DNA of 64,000 bases, from contig NW_020167524.1 in assembly GCF_001641265.1 (NCBI RefSeq), forward strand, positions 1,178,001 through 1,242,000. Reading direction: 5' to 3'. Source of the DNA: Pseudogymnoascus destructans. Taxonomy: Eukaryota > Ascomycota > Leotiomycetes > Thelebolales > Thelebolaceae. Each line of letters begins with the position of its first letter. Position 1 is the stretch's first letter. The notes under the pieces are model-generated. The model saw only the letters and a program-made list of their open reading frames with translations. It made no database searches and was not told the DNA's origin. Below, piece after piece: positions 19,452-30,336 of this stretch. The translations under genes and the position numbers were made by a program.

Positions 19452-21509
19452 ATCGGGTGTGGAAGCAAGTTGCGCGCTCTCGCTTAAAAGTGGAAGCAAG
19501 TTGCGCGCTCTCAAATTGCGACCGTAAGTACCACGCCATAGTAATTTGTATGTAGAAGTACTTAAAAATTCAAATCTACGAAATTATCACTTTTCATTCT
19601 CACGCTCACTCTCACTTTCATGCCCGCTCCCACTCCCACCCTCACTCGCACTCTCATATTCGGACCCAGAATCAGCTTCTGGGTCAGTAATTGGGTCTTC
19701 TAACTCCGGAGGAATTGGGAGGCCCGATTTGGTAAGCTGAGCCACGGTCTTCTTCCGGAGGCGCTCCTGTTTCCGGGCTTCAATTCCTGCCTGGTGGAGC
19801 TGCTTCTGGGCTTGCTTTGTGGCCTGGCTTTGCTTCCGGGCTTCGGCAGCAGCGAGCTTCTGGGCCTGAAGCTCGGCTTTCTGGGCTAGAAGCTTGTGGG
19901 CTTCAGAAGCCCGGAGCTCACCTCCAACCTGGAGCCGGCCGCGGCCCCCCCGCTTCCTCTTTGAGTTCTGGACCTGATGCCGAATAGCCTGTAGGTCGAG
20001 TTCCTGGAGCTGGCCGGTAGCCAGAACCCGGGCGGCCCCAGTGGACCAGTTACTGTAGCTCTGGCGTGAGGGGCTACTAAAGGCCTCCGGAAGCCGGTCT
20101 TTCCATCGCTGTAGGCCCCGTTCTACACCCTGGAACGTAGTGGGTATAGGCGTTATAGGCCGTGGTAAGGTAGGCGTAGTAGGCCCTATAGGCCCTGTAG
20201 GCGTAGGCTGCGAGTACGTACGCAGCTTCTCTAGGGCAATATCACAGCTTATAGGCCAGATGCCAGCTTTCTGGAACGCTGACTGTATAGTGGACTCCTT
20301 GAAGGTAAGCTCCCGCATGCGTGGGAGATCTCCTATAAATAGGGCTAAGTTGTAGGAAGGGTCTATTTCCCGTATAGCACAGAGCACAGCCTGCCTATGC
20401 CAGTGCTTATAAGGCTGGAATATTCCCACGTCTAATGGCTGTAGAATGTGTGTAAGGTGGCTGGGAAACGGGAATATGATGATGTGATAATCTGCAGCTA
20501 GAATAACGAACTCAGGGCTCGTATGGCTCACATGAGAATCGAGTAGTAGAAGCTTAGGATTTCCCGGGCTATGTGGAGCAGTATGCTCTATAAAGTGCCG
20601 TAACCACCGTAGAGCAAGCTGGCTATTAGAATAGCCAGTTTCTGAGAGTAGTATTAGCTCGTCGCCACTAAGGTTCTCTGGGTACCACGCCTCCATATGT
20701 ATTTTACCTGGTACAACAAGTACAGGTGGAATCTTCTGTCCACCTGCAGATACTGCCTCTATAATCGTAATAGATATACGATTCTCAGGGCTCGTAGTAT
20801 AGAGCTGCTTTACAGCTCGGGGGACTAAGACCCTCTCACCCCCTGGAATTCCGACCCTAAATCCAGTTTCATCCATATTCCAGATTGACTCTGGCTTTAT
20901 ACCACGCTGTACTACTAATTCCGTGTACTCTTTAAACCACTTAATAACAGTAGGCTCCTGTTGAGCTTTCGTACGCTGTTGTGCAATAGGCTTTGTAGTA
21001 ATAAAGTGGAAATCAGCTTTAAGCTCATTCTTCATATATTTAGCAAGCCAGCTCTGTGACGGTGGAGGTAGTGGGCTCCGGAGGTGGCATACAGCCCCGT
21101 AGACCATATGCCTATTAGCTCCAAGCCCTAGGTGGTATTGCTCTGTAATCCAGGTCTTTAGGGCCTCGGTCTGGCCTGTAGAAAGCACCCTATTATGACC
21201 TCCATGGGGCGGCTTCCGGGCTGCTTGAGCTGCTCGGGTGATTTTCGACCGTATAGTCGACTGTGGGACCTTAAAAATCCGACTTGCAGTACTGACAGCT
21301 TCAGAGGGGTTTGCTGCTAGCCATTCACAGGCATTTGATAGAGGTGTCCCTTCCATTAAATGAATTACATTTGATTACTATATAAATTACTATATGGGGG
21401 AATGTTCGAGGTTTTAGTAAAGAGTAGCGGTGAACATATGCAGGTGTTGAGAGCGCGCAACTTGCTTCCACTTTTAAGCGAGAGCGCGCAACTTGCTTCC
21501 ACACCCGAT
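19452..21509 (-). mobile_element. pogo-family transposon, 2,058 bp, copy 1
   Basis: Perfect 63 bp inverted termini begin ATCGGGTGTGGAAGCAAG and lie between TA dinucleotides (19450-51 and 21510-11). Each terminus contains two tandem copies of a 23 bp motif starting GTGGAAGCAAGTTGCG, separated by GCTTAAAA. It is inserted 24 bp inside the left end of the outer Tigger-type element. The second copy, 26527-28584, has the same length and encodes an identical protein. Confidence 0.95.
19587..21356 (-). CDS. pogo transposase, 589 aa, intact
   Basis: The start MEGTPLSNACEW lies about 150 bp inside the terminus. Residues 1-80 form a helix-turn-helix (ASRIFKVPQSTIRSKI, then a Tc5-type HTH around TGQTEALKTWI). 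The DDE core has Asp162 (WNMDETGF), Asp273 (LLLLDSHVSH) and Asp309 (ILQPLDVGIF); 35 residues separate the last two, the DD35D spacing of this group. The C-terminal third is a long Arg/Lys/Ala/Gln coiled coil (about 460-560) and an acidic Ser/Glu tail. No stop or shift interrupts the frame. It should cut and paste the element at TA targets. Confidence 0.95.
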   Translation of the reverse strand: MEGTPLSNACEWLAANPSEAVSTASRIFKVPQSTIRSKITRAAQAARKPPHGGHNRVLSTGQTEALKTWITEQYHLGLGANRHMVYGAVCHLRSPLPPPSQSWLAKYMKNELKADFHFITTKPIAQQRTKAQQEPTVIKWFKEYTELVVQRGIKPESIWNMDETGFRVGIPGGERVLVPRAVKQLYTTSPENRISITIIEAVSAGGQKIPPVLVVPGKIHMEAWYPENLSGDELILLSETGYSNSQLALRWLRHFIEHTAPHSPGNPKLLLLDSHVSHTSPEFVILAADYHIIIFPFPSHLTHILQPLDVGIFQPYKHWHRQAVLCAIREIDPSYNLALFIGDLPRMRELTFKESTIQSAFQKAGIWPISCDIALEKLRTYSQPTPTGPIGPTTPTLPRPITPIPTTFQGVERGLQRWKDRLPEAFSSPSRQSYSNWSTGAARVLATGQLQELDLQAIRHQVQNSKRKRGGRGRLQVGGELRASEAHKLLAQKAELQAQKLAAAEARKQSQATKQAQKQLHQAGIEARKQERLRKKTVAQLTKSGLPIPPELEDPITDPEADSGSEYESASEGGSGSGHESESERENEK

Positions 21510-22055
21510 TACACGATTACGCGATATTCACGACAACACGATATTTTTCCTGGGAATCTTTGATTTCTCATACAAATCACGATATACAGAATATCAAGTC
21601 CTATTACGTCAATATCGTGTTATAGTATTCCTGTGTCCTTTTGTCGAAATGCCTCTAAAAAAAGCAGCAGGCGATCACAAATGAGCAGCGACATGCACTC
21701 CGAAGCTGGCACCGAAGCCAATATCCTCGACCGTCTCAGAAAGCCTGTATCGAATGGTTCTTCAGCCAATATTACCACTGTTTTACCCAGTCAACAGTCT
21801 CTACATCTCTTGGCCCTCAATACGACAAAGTCGACAGTATCCAGCAGACTCCTACACACCAGGCCAAAGCTTGTCGACAGAAAGCGCCAGCCTGGCCACT
21901 TCTTGAAGCAGTCCTTTACGACTGACAGAGGCTTGTAGAGGAACGTGGGGCTATTACAACAACAGAGATTCTACAGAAGAAGGCGAAGGAGATCTGGGAA
22001 CAGCTTCCTGAATACAAAGACCAGCCTACACCAGAGTTCAGTTACGGCTGGATCA

Positions 22056-22418
22056 TGTAAGGATGCCTGTCCCTCAGTGACGGAAAGGATCTGAGTCGGG
22101 CAGGTTACGGTCACATGATAAAAGTTAAGGCAGGTTAGGACCCGTTTCGGGTACTTAAGGGGATTTACCCAACGGGGTCCCTCTCCCTCAGTGACGGAAG
22201 GTATCTGAGTCGGACAAGTCACGGTCACGTGGTGAGAGTGAAGGCAGGTTAGCCAAGTCGGACCCGTTTCGGGTACTTAAGGAGATTGACCCAACGGGGG
22301 TTCCTCTCTTCATCTTTTTTGTATCCTTCATAGTAGACCTATAGGATAGCATCCGTTTAGCCTCCGACTCGCACTCTCATATGCTATTACTGTGAGCTGG
22401 GTGCCCTGTGTCCTTACA
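22056..22418 (+). repeat. solo LTR related to the chromovirus LTR
   Basis: It starts TGTAAGGATGCC and ends GTGTCCTTACA, and is flanked on both sides by GATCA (22051-55 and 22419-23), a perfect 5 bp duplication. It shares its last 110 bp or so with the chromovirus LTR at 22602-22946 but is in the opposite orientation. The 5' part contains two diverged tandem copies of a unit of about 120 bp (CCCTCAGTGACGGAA to ACCCAACGGGG). Confidence 0.95.
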
Positions 22419-22601
22419 GATCATTAATTTCAGAAAAAGGCATAACATACGAGTTCACATCCAACATGGTGAAGCAGGGTCAGTTAGTGAGACTGCAGAA
22501 GAAGAGATGCGAGCTATTCAGACTATTGCTGGGGATTTTGAGGAGGACAATATCTATAACATGGATGAGACAGGGCTTTTCTGGAAGATGTCCCCTTCAA
22601 G

Positions 22602-22946
22602 TGTAAGACACAGGGCACCCAGCTCACAGTAATAGCATATGAGAGTGTGAGTCGGAGGCTAAACGGATGCTATCCTATAGGTCTACTACGAAGGATACAA
22701 AAAAGATGAAGGGAAAAAAGATGAAGGGAAAAAAGATGAAGGGAAAAAAGATGAAGGGAAAAAAGATGAAGGGAAAAAAGATGAAGGGAAAAAAGATGAA
22801 GGGGGAACCCGTGAGTCATTTCCCTCAAGTACCCGAAACCCCTCCGACTTGGTTAGCCTGCCCAAATGATCACACGTGACCCGCAGCTACTCAGAGTCTG
22901 CTCCTGGTCTGCTCCTTAGAGTGAGAGACGAGAGGGCATCCTTACA
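22602..22946 (-). repeat. chromovirus 3' LTR, 345 bp
   Basis: On the minus strand it runs TGTAAGGATGCC ... GTGTCTTACA. It contains seven units of the 15 bp repeat AAAAAAGATGAAGGG (plus-strand sense, near 22700-22804). Outside that array it appears identical to the 5' LTR. The Lys-rich frame across the array is a repeat artefact. Confidence 0.95.
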
Positions 22947-23302
22947 CTACCCCCCTTCTAAGAGGGTGCTTTGTCCGCAAGCACGCCATCAGGGTACTTT
23001 CCGTAACCTCTCCGTTTCTAAAATGTGTCGGGGTGTGCTTGTGTGCGGAGGTGGCTGTTCGTGAAGGGTACCGTAACACCACCTCGTGGAATGCGACACT
23101 GGAGTTGGCTTTGTTTGATCTCACTTCCATCTTCGTGGTCCGACTGGGCCCCGGAAAGTATCCGCTAATCGTTTGAGTCGAACCTTCAGAAACGTGAAAG
23201 GGGGAGTGGTTGCGCTAGCCCGATTTAGAATTTATTGTTGTAAGCCAACATTTGAGTACTCCGCTTCGCCCACTTTCTCTTGTTTGTTTCCTTTCAACAA
23301 CA

Positions 23303-24164
23303 ATGCCAGCGAACGCCGATCCGACACTGGTAAGTGGCCCCCTCCATTCATATATCTGTATACTAATTGATTGTTTTAGAATATACAATTTCCACACGAA
23401 CGAGTAGGTGACGGGAACGCGCTCGGGGTGCGGGTGATAATGTGGGCTCAACTGACAGGATTATAGATCCCAACTTGAAGATGCCGGTCCCACCTCCTGC
23501 CGGAGCCTTGTCGGTCGCTTTCCGCGTCCTCTATTTGCATTGCCTTCGGGCCAAAGCTCGGGGAGTCCAGGCGCATGCCTGCGTCTGGTCTCCCTCGTCG
23601 TCGAAGTGCGAGTACTGCACTGGCCAGCACTCTCCCTGCGTCTCGGTGCGTTTCCTTGTGGTGTTCGGTTGGTTGGTTGTGGCTGACCATCGGGTGGATA
23701 GCTGCCCTGGTTCCTGGATGAGGAGTACCGTGCCCTCGTCGCCGCCGAAGCGGCCCTCCCTGTCGTCGCCGCCAACGTCGTCGCTGCTGCCGCGGAGGCA
23801 AATCGGGTGGCCCTTGTGGCTGCCCAGAGCGTTCCGAAGTTCTGCTCTGCGGCAGAGCGAGACTCCTACAAGGAGGCCCGTGCCACGCGCGCCGCCATCG
23901 AGGAGGGGTTCGCCGTGAGTATGCCCCTTCTCTCAGTGCTGTTTCAGAACTGACTCGGTGTAGCAAATCCGGTCGTCTCTGCATCATCTTTGGACAGAGC
24001 AGGGGGGCGTGCCGGCTCTCCTGGAGGAAGTGGTGGCGGCCGTGGGCAAGCTGCCTGCAGTCGCTGCCACTGCCGCGATGGTTCCGGTCCGTGCTGGTCG
24101 GAGGAAGGAGGGGGAGGGGGAGGGGGAGGGGGAGGGCACCTTTGGTGCGGAGTATGGGGAGTGA
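23303..24164 (+). CDS. antisense five-exon gene inside the chromovirus, Cys-motif protein
   Basis: Plus strand, between pol and the 3' LTR. Exons: 23303-23329, 23380-23407, 23467-23645, 23702-23914, 23964-24164. Four introns of 49-59 bp have GT-AG ends (GTAAGT...TTTTAG, GTGACG...TTATAG, GTGCGT...GGATAG, GTGAGT...TGTAG); intron 1 has TACTAAT. All phases agree, giving 215 residues and ending in TGA. The ATG context is ACAACAATGCC. The protein has C-x8-C-x2-C-x6-C (within HACVWSPSSSKCEYC), possibly zinc-binding, then an Ala-rich helical stretch and a Glu/Gly-rich end. It has no retroelement domain; function unknown. I recall similar Cys-motif hypothetical proteins in ascomycetes but cannot verify this. 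Confidence 0.6.
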
Positions 24165-26526
24165 GGGGGTGGGGGAGCTGTGTCGGAGGGGGCTCGGACC
24201 CGACTCTTCGCGTGGGGTCGCTTCGACCCTTCGTCTCTCATGGTGGTAGCCGCTTGTTGCGATGCCGGTGAGACGTTTGGGAAGGGTGGCTCCCGCAAGG
24301 GTTACGGTGGTGAGTGCGCCCTGGATCAGAGGGTAGTTAGAGTCGTAGATAGCAACGACTCTGTTTCTTCCGCTTTGTTGTCCCTCCCGTGATCGTAGTT
24401 TTGTTCCTCTCGCCTTCCCTGCTGAAACCCATCCGAGTAGTTCTTGAGGTGGACCTGGTAACTCTGGGTATTCCGTATGAAACTCTCTGAGTTTATGTGG
24501 AGAGTTCATGAAGTTTGATGCTGGGTACCACTCCGGGTCCGGATCATATCCGACCCAACTAACCTGGTATTGTAGTTGCTTCCAGTGGAGCCTTACGGCG
24601 AGGATCTTTTCCACTTCCCATTCCTCTACACCGTCTATCAATTCGCTGCTAGGCTCCGGCGGATCCTGACCAGGTAGGGGGTTGTTCGGATCCTTCATGA
24701 GTACGTCTGGTGAGAACACATCATGTATTTGAGAACCGGTAGGTAGTTCCAATCGAAATGCGTGCCCAATCCGTTCCGACACCGTATATGGTCCGACCCA
24801 TTGTTGGCCCAGCTTGTGGCTAGGACGAGAGTTTTTCAAATTTTTGGTCGATAGGTACACTCTATCTCCTACGTCCCAGTCGATGGCCCTTTGGCGTCGA
24901 TTTGCGTGCTTAGACATTTCCTTTTGTGTCTTTGCCATGTTTTCCTTTGCGTGGAACCATGCGGTATGCATTCGTCTGCAACCGCCTTGGCTTCCTCTCG
25001 GTTTAGTGTCTCCCGGGGGTTGGTGCTTTTCAGAGTGTTCCAATCCCAACTCGTACGCGGATCAGTTCCGTACTTGAGTCGGTAGGGAGTCATGCCAATG
25101 GATGCGTGGGGGAGTGTCATTTGCACGTGGTCCATTATGGGGATGAGTTCGCTCCAGTTATCCTGATAATGGGATACGAAAGGCCTCAGTCTCTGGTCGA
25201 TGTATCGGTTCATGATTTCTGTCTGCCCGTCGGTCTGCTTATGATAGGCAGTCGACAGCTTAATCTTAATGCCGATAATTTGACAGAACTCTTGCCAAAA
25301 GGATGATACGAATTGGGGTCCGCGGTCGCTTACAATCGACTCCGGAGTGTGTCCGAATCGGTATATCCATTCGATGAACAATTGCGCCATCTGCCGGGCA
25401 GTTGTGGTTTGTAGCAAGGTATGGTCACCGAACTCTTTCCGAGTCGGTCCATAAACACTAAGATGCTATCGTATCCGTGCTTGTCCCTTGGGAACTCCTT
25501 AAAGTCCATGGTGAGGTGTTGCATAGGATATTCGGGTACGGGTAGTGGGTGTAGGAATCCTTGTTGCTTAGTGACATTGGTGTGAGAAAGCCGGCATGTC
25601 ACGCACTTTTGTACATACTGCAAACAGTCCGCTTCCATCCCAACCCAATGATACTTTGGAGCGAGCAATTGGTAGGTTTTCCTGCCACTTGGATGTGCTG
25701 ACGACACTTGATAGTGTGCTTCCCGGATCAGTTTCGTACATAGGTCGGCGTGGCGATTCACACATAGGCGGCCTTTGTACAGGAGGAGCTGGTCGTTCAT
25801 CGCGAATCCATCTGGTAGGGGTTGTTTCGCGCGAGTCTCAGTGAACGACTTTCGATTGTCCGCACATAGCGCCTCTATTAAATTGAAGGGCACCTGGGGC
25901 TTGGGGGTGTCCATCGAATTAATGGATGCTATGTAGCTCTCGGTGCGTTCGGTGCTGATTCGGGGGTGCTGGCGGCTTGGACCTAACAATACCCTCACCC
26001 TATATCAAGCTTGACTTTCTGCTGCGTTACCAAGTCCTGGTCTCTTCAAAGAATATCTGCCTTCTGGTTATTCTTGCCCGTGGTGTACGTAATGCAGAAG
26101 TTGAAGTCGGAGAGTAGCTCTATCCATCTAACCTGCTTCACGGTGAGAACCTTGGTAGACATGAAATATTCCAGCGAACGGTGGTCAGTGTACATGTCGA
26201 CTCAGTGGCGCACCAAAGCCAACTCGGGCCTCCATTTTCCGAAGCCCTTTACTATTGCGAATAGTTCCTTGTCGTGGATCTCTCAGTTGATCTCATGTCC
26301 GGATAGAACATGACTGTAAAAGCTTACGGGGTACCATCGCTTGTCAGGGTGTTCTTGAGACAGGACACGGGCTACCACTCCATCAGAGGAGTCGGTCTCC
26401 AGCTTCGTAGGCAATTCGGGGTTGAAGTGGTGAAGTGCCTGTACCGCTAAAAGTTGTCGTCGCAATTCCTCGAACGCATCCTCACATTCGTCTGTCCACC
26501 GGAACGGCTCCGATGGACTAGTAATA

Positions 26527-28584
26527 ATCGGGTGTGGAAGCAAGTTGCGCGCTCTCGCTTAAAAGTGGAAGCAAGTTGCGCGCTCTCAAATTGCGACCGT
26601 AAGTACCACGCCATAGTAATTTGTATGTAGAAGTACTTAAAAATTCAAATCTACGAAATTATCACTTTTCATTCTCACGCTCACTCTCACTTTCATGCCC
26701 GCTCCCACTCCCACCCTCACTCGCACTCTCATATTCGGACCCAGAATCAGCTTCTGGGTCAGTAATTGGGTCTTCTAACTCCGGAGGAATTGGGAGGCCC
26801 GATTTGGTAAGCTGAGCCACGGTCTTCTTCCGGAGGCGCTCCTGTTTCCGGGCTTCAATTCCTGCCTGGTGGAGCTGCTTCTGGGCTTGCTTTGTGGCCT
26901 GGCTTTGCTTCCGGGCTTCGGCAGCAGCGAGCTTCTGGGCCTGAAGCTCGGCTTTCTGGGCTAGAAGCTTGTGGGCTTCAGAAGCCCGGAGCTCACCTCC
27001 AACCTGGAGCCGGCCGCGGCCCCCCCGCTTCCTCTTTGAGTTCTGGACCTGATGCCGAATAGCCTGTAGGTCGAGTTCCTGGAGCTGGCCGGTAGCCAGA
27101 ACCCGGGCGGCCCCAGTGGACCAGTTACTGTAGCTCTGGCGTGAGGGGCTACTAAAGGCCTCCGGAAGCCGGTCTTTCCATCGCTGTAGGCCCCGTTCTA
27201 CACCCTGGAACGTAGTGGGTATAGGCGTTATAGGCCGTGGTAAGGTAGGCGTAGTAGGCCCTATAGGCCCTGTAGGCGTAGGCTGCGAGTACGTACGCAG
27301 CTTCTCTAGGGCAATATCACAGCTTATAGGCCAGATGCCAGCTTTCTGGAACGCTGACTGTATAGTGGACTCCTTGAAGGTAAGCTCCCGCATGCGTGGG
27401 AGATCTCCTATAAATAGGGCTAAGTTGTAGGAAGGGTCTATTTCCCGTATAGCACAGAGCACAGCCTGCCTATGCCAGTGCTTATAAGGCTGGAATATTC
27501 CCACGTCTAATGGCTGTAGAATGTGTGTAAGGTGGCTGGGAAACGGGAATATGATGATGTGATAATCTGCAGCTAGAATAACGAACTCAGGGCTCGTATG
27601 GCTCACATGAGAATCGAGTAGTAGAAGCTTAGGATTTCCCGGGCTATGTGGAGCAGTATGCTCTATAAAGTGCCGTAACCACCGTAGAGCAAGCTGGCTA
27701 TTAGAATAGCCAGTTTCTGAGAGTAGTATTAGCTCGTCGCCACTAAGGTTCTCTGGGTACCACGCCTCCATATGTATTTTACCTGGTACAACAAGTACAG
27801 GTGGAATCTTCTGTCCACCTGCAGATACTGCCTCTATAATCGTAATAGATATACGATTCTCAGGGCTCGTAGTATAGAGCTGCTTTACAGCTCGGGGGAC
27901 TAAGACCCTCTCACCCCCTGGAATTCCGACCCTAAATCCAGTTTCATCCATATTCCAGATTGACTCTGGCTTTATACCACGCTGTACTACTAATTCCGTG
28001 TACTCTTTAAACCACTTAATAACAGTAGGCTCCTGTTGAGCTTTCGTACGCTGTTGTGCAATAGGCTTTGTAGTAATAAAGTGGAAATCAGCTTTAAGCT
28101 CATTCTTCATATATTTAGCAAGCCAGCTCTGTGACGGTGGAGGTAGTGGGCTCCGGAGGTGGCATACAGCCCCGTAGACCATATGCCTATTAGCTCCAAG
28201 CCCTAGGTGGTATTGCTCTGTAATCCAGGTCTTTAGGGCCTCGGTCTGGCCTGTAGAAAGCACCCTATTATGACCTCCATGGGGCGGCTTCCGGGCTGCT
28301 TGAGCTGCTCGGGTGATTTTCGACCGTATAGTCGACTGTGGGACCTTAAAAATCCGACTTGCAGTACTGACAGCTTCAGAGGGGTTTGCTGCTAGCCATT
28401 CACAGGCATTTGATAGAGGTGTCCCTTCCATTAAATGAATTACATTTGATTACTATATAAATTACTATATGGGGGAATGTTCGAGGTTTTAGTAAAGAGT
28501 AGCGGTGAACATATGCAGGTGTTGAGAGCGCGCAACTTGCTTCCACTTTTAAGCGAGAGCGCGCAACTTGCTTCCACACCCGAT
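26527..28584 (-). mobile_element. pogo-family transposon, 2,058 bp, copy 2
   Basis: Same termini and length as 19452-21509, flanked by TA (26525-26 and 28585-86). It is inserted in the chromovirus pol between the connection segment (GKIAKPLTT) and RNase H (SPSEPFRWT). Pol reads on across the site once the element and one TA are removed. Confidence 0.95.
26662..28431 (-). CDS. pogo transposase, 589 aa, intact, second copy
   Basis: It is identical, residue for residue, to the protein encoded at 19587-21356: N-terminal HTH, DD35D core with Asp162, Asp273 and Asp309, coiled coil and acidic tail. Two identical intact copies inside two different hosts indicate recent movement and probably a still functional enzyme. 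Confidence 0.95.
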   Translation of the reverse strand: MEGTPLSNACEWLAANPSEAVSTASRIFKVPQSTIRSKITRAAQAARKPPHGGHNRVLSTGQTEALKTWITEQYHLGLGANRHMVYGAVCHLRSPLPPPSQSWLAKYMKNELKADFHFITTKPIAQQRTKAQQEPTVIKWFKEYTELVVQRGIKPESIWNMDETGFRVGIPGGERVLVPRAVKQLYTTSPENRISITIIEAVSAGGQKIPPVLVVPGKIHMEAWYPENLSGDELILLSETGYSNSQLALRWLRHFIEHTAPHSPGNPKLLLLDSHVSHTSPEFVILAADYHIIIFPFPSHLTHILQPLDVGIFQPYKHWHRQAVLCAIREIDPSYNLALFIGDLPRMRELTFKESTIQSAFQKAGIWPISCDIALEKLRTYSQPTPTGPIGPTTPTLPRPITPIPTTFQGVERGLQRWKDRLPEAFSSPSRQSYSNWSTGAARVLATGQLQELDLQAIRHQVQNSKRKRGGRGRLQVGGELRASEAHKLLAQKAELQAQKLAAAEARKQSQATKQAQKQLHQAGIEARKQERLRKKTVAQLTKSGLPIPPELEDPITDPEADSGSEYESASEGGSGSGHESESERENEK

Positions 28585-30336
28585 TAGTTGTGAGGGGCTT
28601 TGCTATTTTGCCGAAATCTCGAATGAATTGCCGGTAGAAGCCACAAAAGCCTAGGTAGGACTTCACACCTGTAACGGTAGTCGGTTGGATCCAGTTGCGA
28701 AGGGGCTCGATCTTGTCATGGTCCGCTTCGACACCAGAAGTAGTAAGGATATATCCTAAGTACTTTGTCCGGGTAACGTTGAATTCTCATTTCTTTATAT
28801 CAGCTTGGAGTCCAGCTTCTCGGAGACGCTGTAGGACCTTATGCACATGGTCTATGTGTTCTGTAGGGTCCTCGGAATAGATTAGGATGTCGTCTAGGTA
28901 GGCAGTACAGAAGTCATCCAAATATTGCATTAGGACATCGTTCATATACCGCTGATAGGTTGCGGGACCGTTCGTCAGGCCAAACGGTAACACTTTGCAT
29001 TTGTAGGTTCCATAGCGAGTCCGAAAGGTAGTGTACTCTTCTGAGTCGGGGTGCATTCGTATACGATGGAAGGCCTGCCTGATATCTAGCTTCGTGAAGA
29101 TTTTGGCTTTCGACACCCGTTTTAGTAGTTCGTCGATACGCAGAATGGGGTAGGGATCGTTCCGGGTGAGACCATTTAACTTCCGGTAATCGATGCAAAA
29201 TCTTAATCTGCCATCCGCTTTCTTTACGAATAGGATAGGGGACACGAAGGGGCTGTTGCTGTTGACGATGAACCCCTTTTCCAGGTTTTCCAGCAGGTAT
29301 TGCTTGGTAGCCTTAAGCTCTTCGGTGCCTTGTCGGTATAGCGGGGAGAAGGCGTTTGGTAGAGGAGCTTCGAGCTGTATCTTATGGTCGTATATGCGGT
29401 GCGGAGGGATCCGATCTGATTCCGACTTCGAAAAGACATCGGCATAGCTTCGGTGCATATGCGGGAGTTTCTGTTGGATGAGGTGAAGTGTTTCTGCATC
29501 CTCGTCCAATTCCTTTTCATGAATGATCTGATCAATTTCGTAGATGCTAGTCTGAAAAAACTCGGAGTCGCTTCGCATCATCTTGTGGTGGAAAGCATTT
29601 GCACTGATTTCGCATATATGCATGGGCGTAAACCTCTGTACTAGGGTTTTCTGCGGTTGGGGAGAAACCTCCTGGTTTGGTAGTGGGTTCGATGGCGTTT
29701 CGGTGACCTCTTCGTAGTCGGAAGTTATCACTTTCATTTCCATCGAGCGTCCGCCTGCGCGGCGTCTGTCTTCGCGGTGGATTGTGAAATCCCGGCGATT
29801 CGCATCCGACTGGTATGCAGGATGTTTAATGGACGTTTCGCGTGAGTGGTAGGGCAAGGTGATCTCCTTGCTCCAGCTAGGAGTCGGCGGGTACTCCTTT
29901 GGCCATACTAACCGGCTCTTTGCAGAGTCGAGTAGTATTCGGAAGCGGCTGAAAAGCTTCTTCCCAATTATCACATCTTGTGCTCCGAGGTCCAGGAGTA
30001 CAAAGGGGCAGTTATATATCCAGCGTCCTTCGACTGTTAAGTGTAACCGAATATACTCCGATACGTGGCCTTGGATTTTGCGCTGAAATCCACGTATGGG
30101 TACAGAGTAGGGTAGTTTCCGTATGGGGCTCTGAAGCGCTTTCGACAGTCGTATTGCGAAAGGCTTGTTAATGACGAGGTAGCCATTTGCTCCTGTGTCT
30201 GCCAGGGACTTCGTTTGCACCCCGAGTCCATTCATACTCAGGGTCGTGTCGACTAAGAACTGGGTACCTCCCAGGAGTTCTCGTAAGTCTAGTCATCGCA
30301 GGTCACATTTGCGTAGACCTAGGAAGGAGCCTTCTC

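Larger units (their letters stand above)
24380..30300 (-). pseudogene. chromovirus pol, broken
   Basis: In order: aspartic protease (LADTGANGYLVI, about 30200); reverse transcriptase (FVKKADGRLRFCIDYRKLN, KVLPFGLTNGPATYQ, AYLDDIL); a TGA at 28787-28789; the connection (YLGFCGFYRQFI); the pogo insertion 26527-28584; RNase H (LETDSSDGVVARV) with a TGA at 26283; an integrase HHCC finger near 25650 (HPSGRKTY ... CVTCRLSH); a frame change near 25410; the integrase core (SDRGPQF, HKQTDGQTE); a GPY-type segment (QQWVGPYTVSER); and a chromodomain (24464-24623, EWEVEKILAVR, WVGYDPDPEW). The enzymes cannot be made whole from this copy. Confidence 0.9.

Noticed and set aside
22667..22879. Open frame with a Met-Lys-Gly-Lys-Lys repeat
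   Set aside because: It is only the translation of the 15 bp minisatellite in the chromovirus LTR; the other LTR has two units and no such frame.
23448..24380. Extension of chromovirus pol by about 310 residues past the chromodomain
   Set aside because: The minus frame there is Arg/Pro-rich and overlaps the in-phase exons on the plus strand; it looks like the shadow of the antisense gene.
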